DNA of 26,738 nucleotides, taken from contig CAICTM010001565.1 in assembly GCA_903772945.1 (NCBI GenBank), positions 1 to 26,738 on the forward strand, in the 5' to 3' direction. The notes beneath the pieces were generated by a model. That model searched no databases. It worked only from the letters and a program-made list of their open reading frames with translations, and had not been told where the DNA came from. The stretch is from Seminavis robusta (taxonomy: Eukaryota > Bacillariophyta > Bacillariophyceae > Naviculales > Naviculaceae). Each line of letters opens with the position of its first letter. The first letter of the stretch is position 1. The position numbers were made by a program, and so were the translations under genes. Positions 9,684 through 20,400 of this stretch are shown here, piece by piece.

Positions 9684-11842
9684 ATGACCAAACTAGCAAT
9701 GAGGAGCCTTTGCGCAGCGGTGGCTTTGCTGCATGTTCTATGCCATGTCTGCGTTGCCACCGCGGCAGGGAATCAGCTGATAGATGAAGCAGTGGGCATG
9801 TACACGTATGAGGCGGCATCGGATCACAGGGGGTTCAAATGGTTCAAAAGATTCCCACGTACAACGAAGACCCAGCATCGTCGTCACCTAAAAATGTCGA
9901 GCTCGAGCAGATCCAACAGTGGCTCAAGAAGATCCGATCGGAGCTGCAGGAGTGTTGGAAGCAGATCAAGCAGAAGCTCCAGTAGTTCCAGCAGCTCGAG
10001 CCGTTCTAGCAAAAGCAGACGTCGACGCATGCTAGGAAAAAGCAAGAGCCGAAGCCGCAGTGAATTGCCGATTTGCACTCCCTCCCCGACGAAGCAGCCC
10101 ACAAAGAGTCCCACGCTCAGTCCAACTACTTTGTCACCCACCACCGCTAGACCTAGCACTTCAGGTCCGACCACTTTGGGCCCCAGTACCTCAACACCAA
10201 CCACCGCTGGCCCTAGTACCGCCGGCCCAACAACATCCAGCCCAACCACTGGCACTCCAACTACTGCTGGTCCCACAACGGCAAACCCAACAGCAGCAAG
10301 CCCCAGCACTGGCAGCCCGACTACCGGGGGTCCTACAACAGTGAGTCCAACAGCAGCCAGTCCAACTACTGGCAGCCCAACTACTGCTGTTCCCACAGTT
10401 GCCACTCCAACGACAGCCATCCCCACTGCTGGCAGCCCAACTACTGCAATTCCAACAGTTGCCACTCCAACGACGGCTGTCCCCACAATTGCTACTCCAA
10501 CCACAGCCACCCCCACTGCTGGCAGCCCAACTACTGCAATTCCAACAGAGCCACTCCAACGACGGCTGTCCCCACAGTTGCCACTCCAACACAGCCACCC
10601 CACTGCTGGCAGCCAACTACTGCAATTCCAACAGCAGCTAGTCCAACGACGGCTGTCCCCACAGTTGCACTCCAACCACAGCCATCCCCACTGCTGGCAG
10701 TCCAACTACTGCAATTCCAACAGCAGCCAGTCCAACAACTGCTGTCCCCACAGTTGCCACTCCAACCACAGCCATCCCCACTGCTGGCAGTCCCACTACT
10801 GCAATTCCAACAGCAGCCAGTCCAACAACTGCTGTCCCCACAGTTGCCACTCCAACCACAGCCATCCCCACTGCTGGCAGTCCCACTACTGCAATTCCGA
10901 CAGTTGCCACTCCAACGACGGCTGTCCCCACAATTGCTACTCCAACCACAGCCATCCCCACTGCTGGCAGTCCCACTACTGCAATTCCAACAGCAGCCAG
11001 TCCAACAACTGCTGTCCCCACAGTTGCCACTCCAACCACAGCCATCCCCACGCTGGCAGTCCACTACTGCAATTCCACGTTGCCACTCCAACGACGGCTG
11101 TCCCCACAATTGCTACTCCAACCACAGCCATCCCCACTGCTGGCAGCCAACTACTGCTATTCCAACAGCGGCCAGTCCAAGCACTGCCAGCCCAGCTGCT
11201 GCAACTTCGCAGCCGAGCACTTTGTCGCCGACATTGCCACAAGCGGCTGTTCGTGCCATAGGACCCACTCCCGCCATTGCCCAGAAGAAGTGCGTAATCA
11301 GGCCGTTCGATCTCAATGTAGACGTCCAAATTCGATTCCCAGGTCATCAATTCGTCCCATGTGACAGTGATTTTCAACTTGAAAAAATCAATGTGAAGAT
11401 CAGAGAAGCTCTAAAGATTCACTTTTCCAAAACAGTGACGGACTGGTCTGGTAGGGCTACATTTGGAGAGTTCCTCTTTGATTCGGATCAAGAGAAGACC
11501 AACATGGATCCAGCAACAGGATCCCGGTATCTTGGATCACTTCGGGGTGGTGTTGGCCAATACGAAACAAGTGCATCGCAAACATCTGAAGTACATCGCC
11601 TTTTGCAAGAGGAGGGCGTCTGTCCGGCACGTACAGCCGACTGCCCCGTTGGCTTCGCGGACTTGTGTCTTTGGGGCTGCATCGGAGTAACCACAACTGA
11701 CTGTGCTGACCCTAGTTCTCCCACTTCGAGTTGGCCAATGCTGGCGGTCCATGTAAGAAAAGCTGTTTCTGAACTTGGATTCGCTTGTCTGGGTATCCCT
11801 GGTCAGCTGCAAGTGGTGATCACCGAACCAGTTCAAGTTTAG
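9684..11842 (+). CDS. Secreted Ser/Arg- and Pro/Thr-rich repeat protein with globular C-terminal domain; frame interrupted in repeats
   Basis: The ATG at 9684 is followed by a signal peptide (about residues 1-28, ending VATAA). Next come a short charged region, a Ser/Arg/Lys-rich block (about 70-125) and a long Pro/Thr/Ser/Ala array that looks heavily O-glycosylated, as in mucin-like or cell-wall proteins. The array has a 90-base (30-residue) period, with GCTGT marker positions at 10386, 10476, 10565, 10652, 10741, 10831, 10921, 11011 and 11097. The start frame fails at about 10547. The last frame, which ends at 11842, holds a final Pro/Thr stretch and then a globular domain of about 190 residues with cysteines (KKCVIRPF, WGCIG, GFACLG). 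Ten missing bases within the array account exactly for the frame difference. This may be one intact gene with consensus errors in the array, or a decayed one. The C-terminal domain is not one I recognise. A cell-wall or extracellular-matrix role is inference. Confidence 0.7.
10386..11160 (+). repeat. Tandem 90-base Pro/Thr-coding repeat array
   Basis: Units encode PTTA/PTVA/PTAGS-type blocks of 30 residues. Spacings between successive unit markers are 90, 89, 87, 89, 90, 90, 90 and 86 bases. The units starting at 10741, 10831 and 10921 are full length and nearly identical; those at 10476, 10565, 10652 and 11011 lack 1, 3, 1 and 4 bases. One further base is missing near 11150. Less regular PT repeats extend upstream to about 10080. 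Confidence 0.9.
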
Positions 11843-12384
11843 ACAGCGTAATGATGACGATGACATATATACTTTTGTGTGAAGAATCCATTTCATTCAA
11901 AAAACCTCGATTGAAATAGATCCAAAGTTGGTTTCTCCTTGTAGCAAAACCATACCGCAGGAGACTAAGATATGGTGCCAGGTACCTAAAGATGTTTGCT
12001 GCGGTGCCGAAACGCTTGTCCCCATTGAGTTTGTCGTTCACCTAGCTAGTTGCATCCTTTTCAATATTTCCATGGGACCTGCAGAGTCAAGAAGTTTGTG
12101 TTTGGAGACGAGGCCAAATAAAGGAACACAGCTAAAGAGTCCAAAGCATGAACCTTTTCATGAAAGGATGGTACAGTACCTCTAGATCTACCGGAATCTC
12201 TCAAGTTAGACTAGTAGTCTATATTATTAAGGAGTTCCCTTTTGAGGCTTTTCCACGCCAAGCGATCCACGATCAGTCCCCAGGAAAGTGGACCAAACTT
12301 TTGATCTTTGACATCAAACCAAAAGATCACTTTTCGAGGTCATCGACACATTGCCAACGAGGCGAGCATTCTCTGCAACCCAAC
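11843..12384. other. Intergenic region and leader of the dioxygenase gene
   Basis: About 540 bases. The dioxygenase frame is open back to an ATG at 12148, but the extra 79 residues carry no domain and precede a clear membrane-anchor start at 12385, so I treat this as 5' untranslated sequence. No other feature is seen. Confidence 0.45.
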
Positions 12385-13566
12385 ATGGCCCCAATATTCC
12401 CAGTAGGAATAGTCCTTGCCTTGATTGCAGTCATGACAGTGAGATACCAGAATGTTCAGGAGCAGCAGCAAATGAGTGCCACTGACATCAAGAGTACCCA
12501 AGGAAATATCACCACAGCCACCATCGTCAGCGGTGCACTGGAAAAGGCCAGGGAGATCCGTCCTCCTGCTATTAGTGTCACAAAGGGTGGCGAATATGAA
12601 CATGGAGAATTCTGGGGAGACCAGGATCCTGTGATCAAGGCTGCTTGGGAAGAATGGTGGAACCAACAAGAGACACACTTGCCCGATCTTTTGGATCCTA
12701 AATATGAAATGATGGATGCGTCTCTGGCACAAGCTATCCAACAATTGCGGAAGCGGCCTTCTGAAGAAAATGAGGACCAACTAAGACAACTATTCCAACC
12801 CATTGTCACAAATCAAGTCTACCAAATTCCATTCTTGACACCTCGTGGAGTCCAATTGTTGCGACAGCATTTGGATGCTGCTTCCTACTACTACAACGAC
12901 CGCAAGCGTCACAACAATCAGACACAAGAAGACAACATCGACAATGTATTAATAGAAGCAGCAGGAATACCAACCCGCCGTCCCAATGGCATGAATCGCT
13001 ATGGCGTCATTATTGATCCCAACATTGAAGGAGCGGTTTCCTATCCTGGAATCAATACCTGGATGCAACAGTTGGTGGATGAATTTGTCCGCCCTCTGCT
13101 TCGCATGCTCTTTCCACAGTTGACTTCTAGACATCATCCGGAAGATGATTGTGAATCCTATGCCTTTACCATTCGCTATCATCCAGAAGAAGATATGGAA
13201 CTCAAGGAACATTCGGATGCTTCTGTCTACACCATCAACATCAATTTGAATCTAGCAGAAACGACCACTTCCAATCGCGACAACAATCAAAAGAAAAGTA
13301 CACAGCAACAATCTACTAGACCATCCGAGCAGTACAAAGGATCCTCTCTCTACTTTTTGGATCCTGTTACAGGTTCTCAACGGCATGTTTCTTTTGCTCC
13401 AGGAACAGCTGTGCTCCATCGTGGATTGATACGGCATGCTGCCTTGCCCATCCAAGAGGGAGAGAGGCACAATCTTGTCATTTGGTTGTTTGGTCGGCAT
13501 GGGTATGTCCGGTTTGGGGAATATCCCAAGATAGAACGGCTGACAGTCGCCGATCGGTGGGGATGA
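12385..13566 (+). CDS. Membrane-anchored 2-oxoglutarate/Fe(II)-dependent dioxygenase, OGFOD2-like
   Basis: Single-exon gene of 393 residues. The ATG at 12385 (context CAACATGG) begins a hydrophobic anchor at residues 4-19, giving a type II membrane or secreted topology; an in-frame ATG at 12148 is possible but less likely. The C-terminal half matches prolyl-hydroxylase-like dioxygenases of the OGFOD2/lysyl hydroxylase kind: RPNGMNRYGVII (199-210), the iron ligands H276-x-D278 in EHSDASVYTINI, the GSSLYFLDP strand (319-327), the distal His in RGLIRHAA (H351) and the 2-oxoglutarate-binding Arg in ERHNLVIWL (R361). The expected reaction is hydroxylation of a protein side chain or other substrate using O2, 2-oxoglutarate and Fe(II). 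An unusual Asn/Gln/Ser-rich insert (about 291-318) lies between the two catalytic halves. Substrate is unknown. Confidence 0.87.
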   Translation: MAPIFPVGIVLALIAVMTVRYQNVQEQQQMSATDIKSTQGNITTATIVSGALEKAREIRPPAISVTKGGEYEHGEFWGDQDPVIKAAWEEWWNQQETHLPDLLDPKYEMMDASLAQAIQQLRKRPSEENEDQLRQLFQPIVTNQVYQIPFLTPRGVQLLRQHLDAASYYYNDRKRHNNQTQEDNIDNVLIEAAGIPTRRPNGMNRYGVIIDPNIEGAVSYPGINTWMQQLVDEFVRPLLRMLFPQLTSRHHPEDDCESYAFTIRYHPEEDMELKEHSDASVYTININLNLAETTTSNRDNNQKKSTQQQSTRPSEQYKGSSLYFLDPVTGSQRHVSFAPGTAVLHRGLIRHAALPIQEGERHNLVIWLFGRHGYVRFGEYPKIERLTVADRWG

Positions 13567-13859
13567 ATGAACACATGCACTCAAACTTTGTTTTAGTTAG
13601 ATTGTGCCGGGTGCGACGGTTCTTGGCACCCGAGAATGGGCACAACACAGGCTGCATCCTGGCTCGAACAGTCACAAACGGCGTGGATGCCCTCATCTCG
13701 TCACTGCCAGCTACATAGCTAGTAGGTTACACACGAAAACCAACTAGTCTATCATGAACAAAGCAATCATAGTAATAAAATTTCTAGATACTTGTGTTTA
13801 AACCTTATAGAACACGGAGGACACTCACAACACATACTACAGAAAAGAAACAAGAATCT
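13567..13859. other. Intergenic region between convergent dioxygenase and ABC transporter genes
   Basis: About 290 bases holding the two 3' ends. AT-rich sequence around 13765-13800 (including AGTAATAAAATTTC) could serve 3'-end formation. No gene is seen. Confidence 0.45.
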
Positions 13860-16800
13860 CTAATTCTTCTCGTAGGCTTGGACCAGTGCCTTGTACTTTT
13901 GACCCAACGCCAGCAATTCATCGTGACTTCCCATTTCGACTACGCGGCTACCGTCGCCATTGTTTTCGAGCACACAAATGGTGTCAGCGTTCTGGATCGT
14001 GCTCAAACGGTGAGCAATGATGATTGTTGTTCTCTGCCCGCCGCTCTCCTTGACTAGCTTGTCGAGACTTGCTTGCACAATCTTCTCAGACTCATTGTCG
14101 AGCGCCGATGTGGCTTCGTCAAAGATGAGGATGCGTGGTTGGCCCATCAAGGCTGAAAGCATAAAAAGAGTACAAACCAGTTAGCACGGGGGCGCCAGAA
14201 ACCAACAACCAAATCACACCGTAACTACAAACTCACCTCGAGCGATTGCCACTCTTTGCTTTTGGCCTCCGGAGATTCTTCCTCCTCCGATTCCAACCAT
14301 TGTCTTGAATCCCTCCTCAAGACCCATGATGAAATCGTATGCATTTGCCTGCCTGGCTGCATGCTCTACTTCCTCCTTGGTGCAATTCTCCTTGCCCATG
14401 GCGATGTTGTTGTAGATAGTGTCATTGAAAAGAACAGGTTCTTGACCAACATATCCCATGTTGCTGCGCAACCACCGGACGTCTTGCTTCCTAATGTCTT
14501 CGTCGTCGATCTTCACGGCTCCATTGTCTTCCTTCAACTCTGAGTTGTCGACAACAACCTCGGCAAGACCATCGCCCTCGGCTTCTTCCTTGTAGCTGGC
14601 GGGGTCGTAGAAGCGCTCAATGAGCTGCACGACGGTTGACTTGCCGGAGCCCGACGATCCCACAAGGGCGACAACTTTCCCGGAAGGAATCTGCAAGTCA
14701 ATCTGGTCAAAGACCTTGGCGGACTTTCTTGTTGGGTAGGCGAAATTGACCTTCGAAAGCTCCGCCTTTCCTTCCTTCAAGGTCGAGTTTGGAATCTGTC
14801 GAACAGTGGCTTCAGATGTCTTCATATCGGCACAGCCGTTATTCTCCCATGGAGCAGTGTCGATTACAGGGACATTGTCAAGAGTGGAGAAGATGGAGTT
14901 GGCAGCGGCCGACGCCTTGGCAGCATCTCCAGCGAAAAGTGCCGCTTGACCAAGACCACTTGCTGCGAACGCCATCGCCCACAGCGCTTGATTGAAGTCT
15001 TCAAAAGTGATTCGACCGCTATCGATCATAATACCACCAATCCAAAAGGCAAACGCATACACCAAAAATTGAATCAACTGGATCAAACCCATCGTGATCC
15101 CTGATGGTACCGGTATCCAAGAAGGGTTTCGGTAAGTACTATGCAAACACATCATAGCTCACAAGCAACAGAAACGACGGAGTCACTAACCTTTCATAAC
15201 CGCGGCCTTCCTTGAGGCTGGACTGATTGTATCATGGATTCTTTTCTCAACATCAATGATAACAATGCGCTGCAGTGAAAACGATTGAACCTCCCGGATA
15301 CCAGTGATTGTCTCGTGCAGTTTCTCTGTCGAAGCATTCAGTTCCTCACGAATGGAGCCTTCAGAGCCCTTCATTGCAGTAAACTGAAGTGCCTCCGCAA
15401 ATCCCAATGCAGGGACCATGCAAAGCATGACGAGAAACATTTCCCAGGAGGCGAGACCGGCAATGATGCATCCTGTCGTAATAGCGGATGCAGTTTCCAC
15501 GGTAGCCGCGACAGACTGACCCGCGACCAAACGCACAAGCTTGACATCTGTCGAGAGTCGGCTTGCCAATATACCAACCGCATTTTTATCGTCCTCGAAC
15601 CAGCTAACGTCCTGTCGCAATATTCCTCGAAAGAGGTCTCCACGCAATCTTTTGGTCAATCGCTCTCCAATCATCTCGAAAACACTTTTCTGAATTGCCT
15701 CGGTGACGAAACTCAAAACAGCAAGACCGTAAAAGATAAGACTGTATTCAAGACTCCTCTGAACCATGTACTCGGTGTCGGGGTTGTACCAAACCACAAT
15801 CATTTTCGAAAATACTGCGCAACAAAGTTACAAACCATGAGCGATCGAATGCGCCAATGCTGAATTACAAACTGAAACGGAGACTCTTACCAATGGACAG
15901 GAGTGGGAAGATGGTACCCTTGATAATACTATTTGATGCACCGAACACGATCCAGGGGATCTCGGGTCGTGTGTACGTCCAAACGCGGGCTTTGTTGGCG
16001 GCTAGTCTCTTCTTCTCCTCGGCTTCCTTCTCAGCTTGCTTTGGATCCTTCTTGCCGCCGAAGAGGCTGAATCCTGTGTTGCCACCATCTTTTTCCAAAT
16101 CACCTCCCTTTGAGTGGCTCTTTTCCGATGCTGCATCCACCTTCAACTTCAAGGACGCCGCGTCACTGCCAGTAGCATCGTTATCGTCGGTCGATGCGTA
16201 GGTATCATCCACAAGACCACTGCCCTTTGCTCCACTGCCCACCAAAGCCCGATAGAAACCTTTTTCACGTTGCACGAGCTCGTCGTGAGTTCCTTGTTCC
16301 AGAATGACGCTGCCAGTCATAGCCGTCGAAGTTCCATCGGGCGAACCAAGAACGACAATCTTGTCCGCATTGCGGACGGTGGAGAGACGATGGGCAATCA
16401 CACTAAAAATAGCAACCGCAATTAGTGGGGTTGGCTCCAGTGACGAAAAGAGAAATGGGGCTCTTTGCCAAGCCATAAACTTACATGATGGTGCGGCTTC
16501 TTTCTGCCCCTTCGCCTTCGTGCTGGATCAACTTGTCGAGAGCCTGTTGCACAAGTTTCTCCGACTTGTTGTCAAGCGCGGACGTAGCTTCATCAAGAAT
16601 CAAGATTGGACAGTTACGAACAATGGCTCGAGCAATGGCAACCTGATGAGTCGGAGAGAAAAGACGTGAGTGCATCCTGTCGTAAATAGCCGAGGGCAAA
16701 TAGTTGTTCCAATAAACACGTACTCTTTGCTTTTGTCCTCCCGACAGTTTTCCACCCTTGGGACCAACCAAGGTTTGGTAGCCATCTGGAATAATGCAAG

Positions 16801-19043
16801 GAGAGGGAAATGAGCCACATGTTCCACACGAATTCAGTTTGTGATAGCGACACGGTACAGTCTTACCAGGAAAGGACATGATGAAATCATGAGCATTGGC
16901 GGACTCGGCGGCATGCACAATCTCTTCAAAGGTCGCATCTGGCTTTCCAAATTTAATGTTTTCTTCAATAGTGGTGTCAAAAAGGAGTGGCTCCTGGCTG
17001 ACAACTCCAATGCAGGATCGCAAATCCTTCACGTTGATATCCTTGAGGTCAACACCATCCAGCAAAATGCGACCTTCGGTTGGATCATAGAATCGTTGGA
17101 CCAATTTGGCAATGGTTGATTTTCTGCAAGCATCAAACACGGCAGAAATAGCATAGCTTGGTAAGCTCAACACTGCCTCGTCGCGACCTGAGCACAAACG
17201 TCACCCACCCAATTTCCCAGACTTACCCGCAACCAGACTCTCCGACTAACGCCACTGTTTCTCCGGCCTTCATGGTGAGATTGCAGCCTCCAAAGACAAC
17301 ACCCAGAGACTCCGATTCTTCTTTTTCTTCTGGGACCGTATCCTCATCATTCTTGTCCTTGTCCTTATCGTCAGACGGGGGGCTGGCAAAAGTGACATCT
17401 TTGGCACGTGTGTACTTAAAGTGCATATTGTCCAAGACAAGTTCTCCTCGTACGTTTTCTCGCTTGAGTCGCACTTTTGGCTTTTTGTTTTTAGTGTTGT
17501 TGTTTTTCTCGAGTGTTTTGGCCGTCATATCACCATCCGTTTCACCTTCTTCCCCACCAATCGTCGGAGTCCGATTAATGACAAAGAGCAGTTTCCCGGC
17601 GGCCTGTTTGGCCTCGTTCATGGCAGACACACCAGGTCCAATTTGTCCCACCGAGAAACTTCCAATGAGAATGGAAAAGAAGACCATCATGACTTGACCA
17701 CCCGAGACACACCCCGAAAGCGTACTGACACCGGTATCTTCGAGCCCACCACTACCACCGTCAGAATATCCACATCCACAGTTGGGTCCTGTGGCGTTAG
17801 GAACGTATTCCCAGGGCAATCCACAGACACACACTTCAAAGGGCTCGGGATTTTCTCCGGTATTGTATCCTTCAATCCATTCGCCACATCCCAAGACGGC
17901 TGCATAGTACCAATCTTCTCGTGGATCCAACAAATTCACAGGGGCAGGATGTTGTTCAATGGCATCATCGACACTCTTGGCAATCAAAGTGGACCCAAAC
18001 CAGAATCCAAATCCGTACATGACAAAAATGACACCAAACAACAGACCCGTCAAAATGGCATTGCGACTTCCTTGTCGAATGGCGGCCGTTTCGGAATCTC
18101 CCAATTTGGCATCGTAGCGGCGACTCATCATGGGTTCGGCATTCAAACTGGCAACGGTCCGGACGTTACTCATGGCTTCATTGGCAATGGTCGATGCCGA
18201 TTCGTAGGCCTCTTTTCCAAAAATGCCATCTTCCGATCCCCACATGAACATGGCCGTGGTGACGAGTCCTAGCACCGGGACACATGCGAGCAAAACCAAT
18301 GTCATGATGGGTCCAAAATAAAAGGCGAGTCCAAATCCAAAGACAAATTGAAAGAATCCTTGAATGCCTTGTGCAAATTTTTCCGACAGACCCGTTTGAA
18401 TGGCCATGGCACTGTCACTGAGCATGAGCGTGAGTGACCCGGATTCGGCCGTATCAAAGAATTGCATGTCTTGAATGAGCAAATGTTCCAAATACTGCAA
18501 TCTCCATCCATTGGCAATATTGGCCGCGGCGGTTCCACACAACCAGAAACTCAAATAGAACGTGACAAATCCGTAGACACCGAGAATGGACATGGCAGTG
18601 ACGGCCGTATTGACCAGTTCCTTGACATTGATGGGTTCGGCAATGGCATTAATAACATCTCCAAAGACAACGTTAATGGCCGGCATGGAGGCACTGCTGA
18701 TGATGCTGAAAAAGATACCGAATCCGAACGTGACGATATCTTTGGTTTCGGCAAACTGAAAGAGCTCTTTAAAGGTGGCGGAAGGAATCTTTTTCTTGGA
18801 AGCAGCCGTGGCGGAGGAGGAAGTGGAATGACGAGAATTCCCAAGTTCATCGACAGGAGGTTGTTTCTTGGCAGGCGAAGAAGTCGTCGTCGTCGCAGTT
18901 GGGGTTGGGGGATACTTCTGGTACGTAATGGCACCATTCGTGCTCACCTTGGTTTTAGCGGTGGTGGAAGCAAGAGGCGTGTCGGGAATGTTGTCCACAT
19001 CCACAACGGTGCCTCCGTCAATCTCAAGGCCTCCCACTCTCAT
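13860..19043 (-). CDS. ABCB-type full ABC transporter (multidrug-resistance/P-glycoprotein family)
   Basis: Eight exons on the minus strand: 19043-17227, 17123-16867, 16785-16724, 16642-16485, 16402-15891, 15814-15191, 15100-14237 and 14152-13860. Together they give 4587 coding bases and 1528 residues, with every junction in phase and GT-AG. The order is TMD1-NBD1-TMD2-NBD2. After a soluble N-terminus of about 130 residues, TMD1 has six membrane helices. NBD1 carries Walker A GESGCGKST (about 601-609), signature LSGGQKQR (about 705-712), Walker B ILILDEAT and H-loop VIAHRLS. A charged linker leads to TMD2. NBD2 has Walker [10 protein letters not shown] (about 1291), signature ISGGQKQR, Walker B ILIFDEAT (about 1439) and IIIAHRLST. 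All catalytic motifs are intact, so both sites should hydrolyse ATP. Oddities are a Cys-rich insertion between helices 5 and 6 of TMD1 and an acidic insertion after Walker A in NBD2. Substrates (lipids, toxins or xenobiotics are typical) cannot be predicted. Confidence 0.94.
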
Positions 19044-20400
19044 GGTGTGCTCTTGAGTCTTCTTTGTTTGTTTGTAACTTCGTTGGTGGTGGTATCTCTT
19101 TGTTTGTTTCTTGCTTTGGTCTGAGCAGCTTTGTGGGTCTCAGAGAGTGTTTTTTATGACACTTACTTCTCCAGCCAAAACAAAACCAGCGGCTTTCAAG
19201 CACTGGCAGGTATAGACTGTACCGAAACAAAAGTAACAAGTAGCTCAGTCAACGCTTTGGCATGATGCAAATTGGCGCCTTGAAGCCTTCTGAAATGCGT
19301 GCCAACTTGCATGTCTCCACGAGTCAACGTGACGTTTTTCAAGGCGCTTCGCAGAGATCTTTTTTCAAGGCGCTTCGTATTTACTGCAGGAAGGTGGAGT
19401 ATCTTTCCTGTTCCTCTAGAGTCTTCTTTTCCATAAACATTACCACGACATTGGAAGATTCAATGCAAATATCTTCATCTTCCTGCGTAATTCAAACAAG
19501 TCGTGATAACTGGGAAGCTGATGGAACAGAGGATCCTTGACTTCTCTTCGTCACATTCTTTAAATGAAATTCTACCATGAAGGTCAAAGTTAACTCTACA
19601 GTCTACAGCCATCCCACGGTACCGTACAGTCTACCGGAACAAGTTAGGGTTACTATTTTGAATCGCTTTCGGTGCATTGGCTCGGGTTTTTGTTTCGTGG
19701 CGCCTTGAAGAGCTCTTGAAGCATGTGCGCCTTGAAGCAAGCTCCTTGTCATGCTTTGGATCCAATCTTCAGAGGCCTACAACTCCCGCTACGGCACTTT
19801 CCGTTCATGCTTGGCTTTGTTTCGTGGCGACTTGAAAGTAAGCTGGCTTTTTGCCTGCCTGGAACATCCATGATGCATCTCCATTCACAGCAGGATTGAT
19901 TCGTTGGATCATTGGTTCCCCCAGAAGATGCGTCATTTCACTTTTTCGATGCAGCCAAACCAGTTCTTTGGTTCGTTCTGGATTTCCAGTCGAGGTAGGT
20001 CCGACATGAGGTTTGAATCAAGTTGCTTGAGTTCTTGAGACGAGCATTGGATTCCGAAGTGGCTGGACAGGAGTCGTACCAGACCCGCACCTGAGCTTGG
20101 TGGGCTACTGCATGGTACCGGTAGTGTCTTAGTTGCTACGAAGAGGTATCGTTTATCCGTCCTCTTGGCAACGCACCTCCCAGGAGCCAATTCAATTCTT
20201 GCATCTTGGATAGCCATGGCACGGGACTTGCTTGGTTGCTTCTGGCTTCTGTTGGAACAGCAGCAATGATGCGCCCGGGAACAAAGGATGTGCGGTATCC
20301 TTGATCGTTCCTCGCAACCCTACTGTAGGAAAGCGTTGTTCGTGCGTGTTGTGCCATGATCAGACTTGAATAGACGAGAGGCCTCCTACCTCCTACCCAT
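19044..20400. other. Intergenic DNA upstream of ABC transporter, with short repeated motifs
   Basis: This carries the ABC gene's promoter and leader, then about 1.1 kb with no confident gene. A motif containing CTTGAA next to GGCGC recurs in both orientations (see the separate repeat entry). Minus-strand open frames at 19933-20217 and 20136-20357 overlap in different frames and match nothing I recognise. Confidence 0.45.
19274..19836. repeat. Dispersed short motif family GGCGCCTTGAAG, both orientations
   Basis: The form GGCGCCTTGAAG occurs at 19274-19285 and 19699-19710, and GCGCCTTGAAGC at 19727-19738. The opposite orientation occurs as a perfect 17-base repeat, TTTTTCAAGGCGCTTCG, at 19335-19351 and 19361-19377. 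TTTGTTTCGTGGCG[CA]CTTGAA occurs near 19689-19709 and 19816-19836. The cluster is confined to about 560 bases, 0.2-0.8 kb upstream of the ABC transporter start. Confidence 0.7.

Noticed and set aside
10741..11050. CRISPR-like regular repeats
   Set aside because: The repeats are contiguous 90-base coding units with no unique spacers, in a eukaryotic secreted-protein gene.
9884..11109. Long open frames on the minus strand and other plus frames through the Pro/Thr repeat array
   Set aside because: They are shadows of a tandem repeat without stop codons; their translations are low-complexity Gly/Trp/Cys or Val/Gly strings without a start context or domain.
12148..12384. In-frame upstream ATG that would extend the dioxygenase by 79 residues
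   Set aside because: The extension has no domain and would bury the hydrophobic anchor that follows the ATG at 12385.
17421..18272. 283-codon plus-strand frame antisense to the ABC transporter
   Set aside because: It is fully antisense to conserved transmembrane-domain coding sequence and has no domain of its own.
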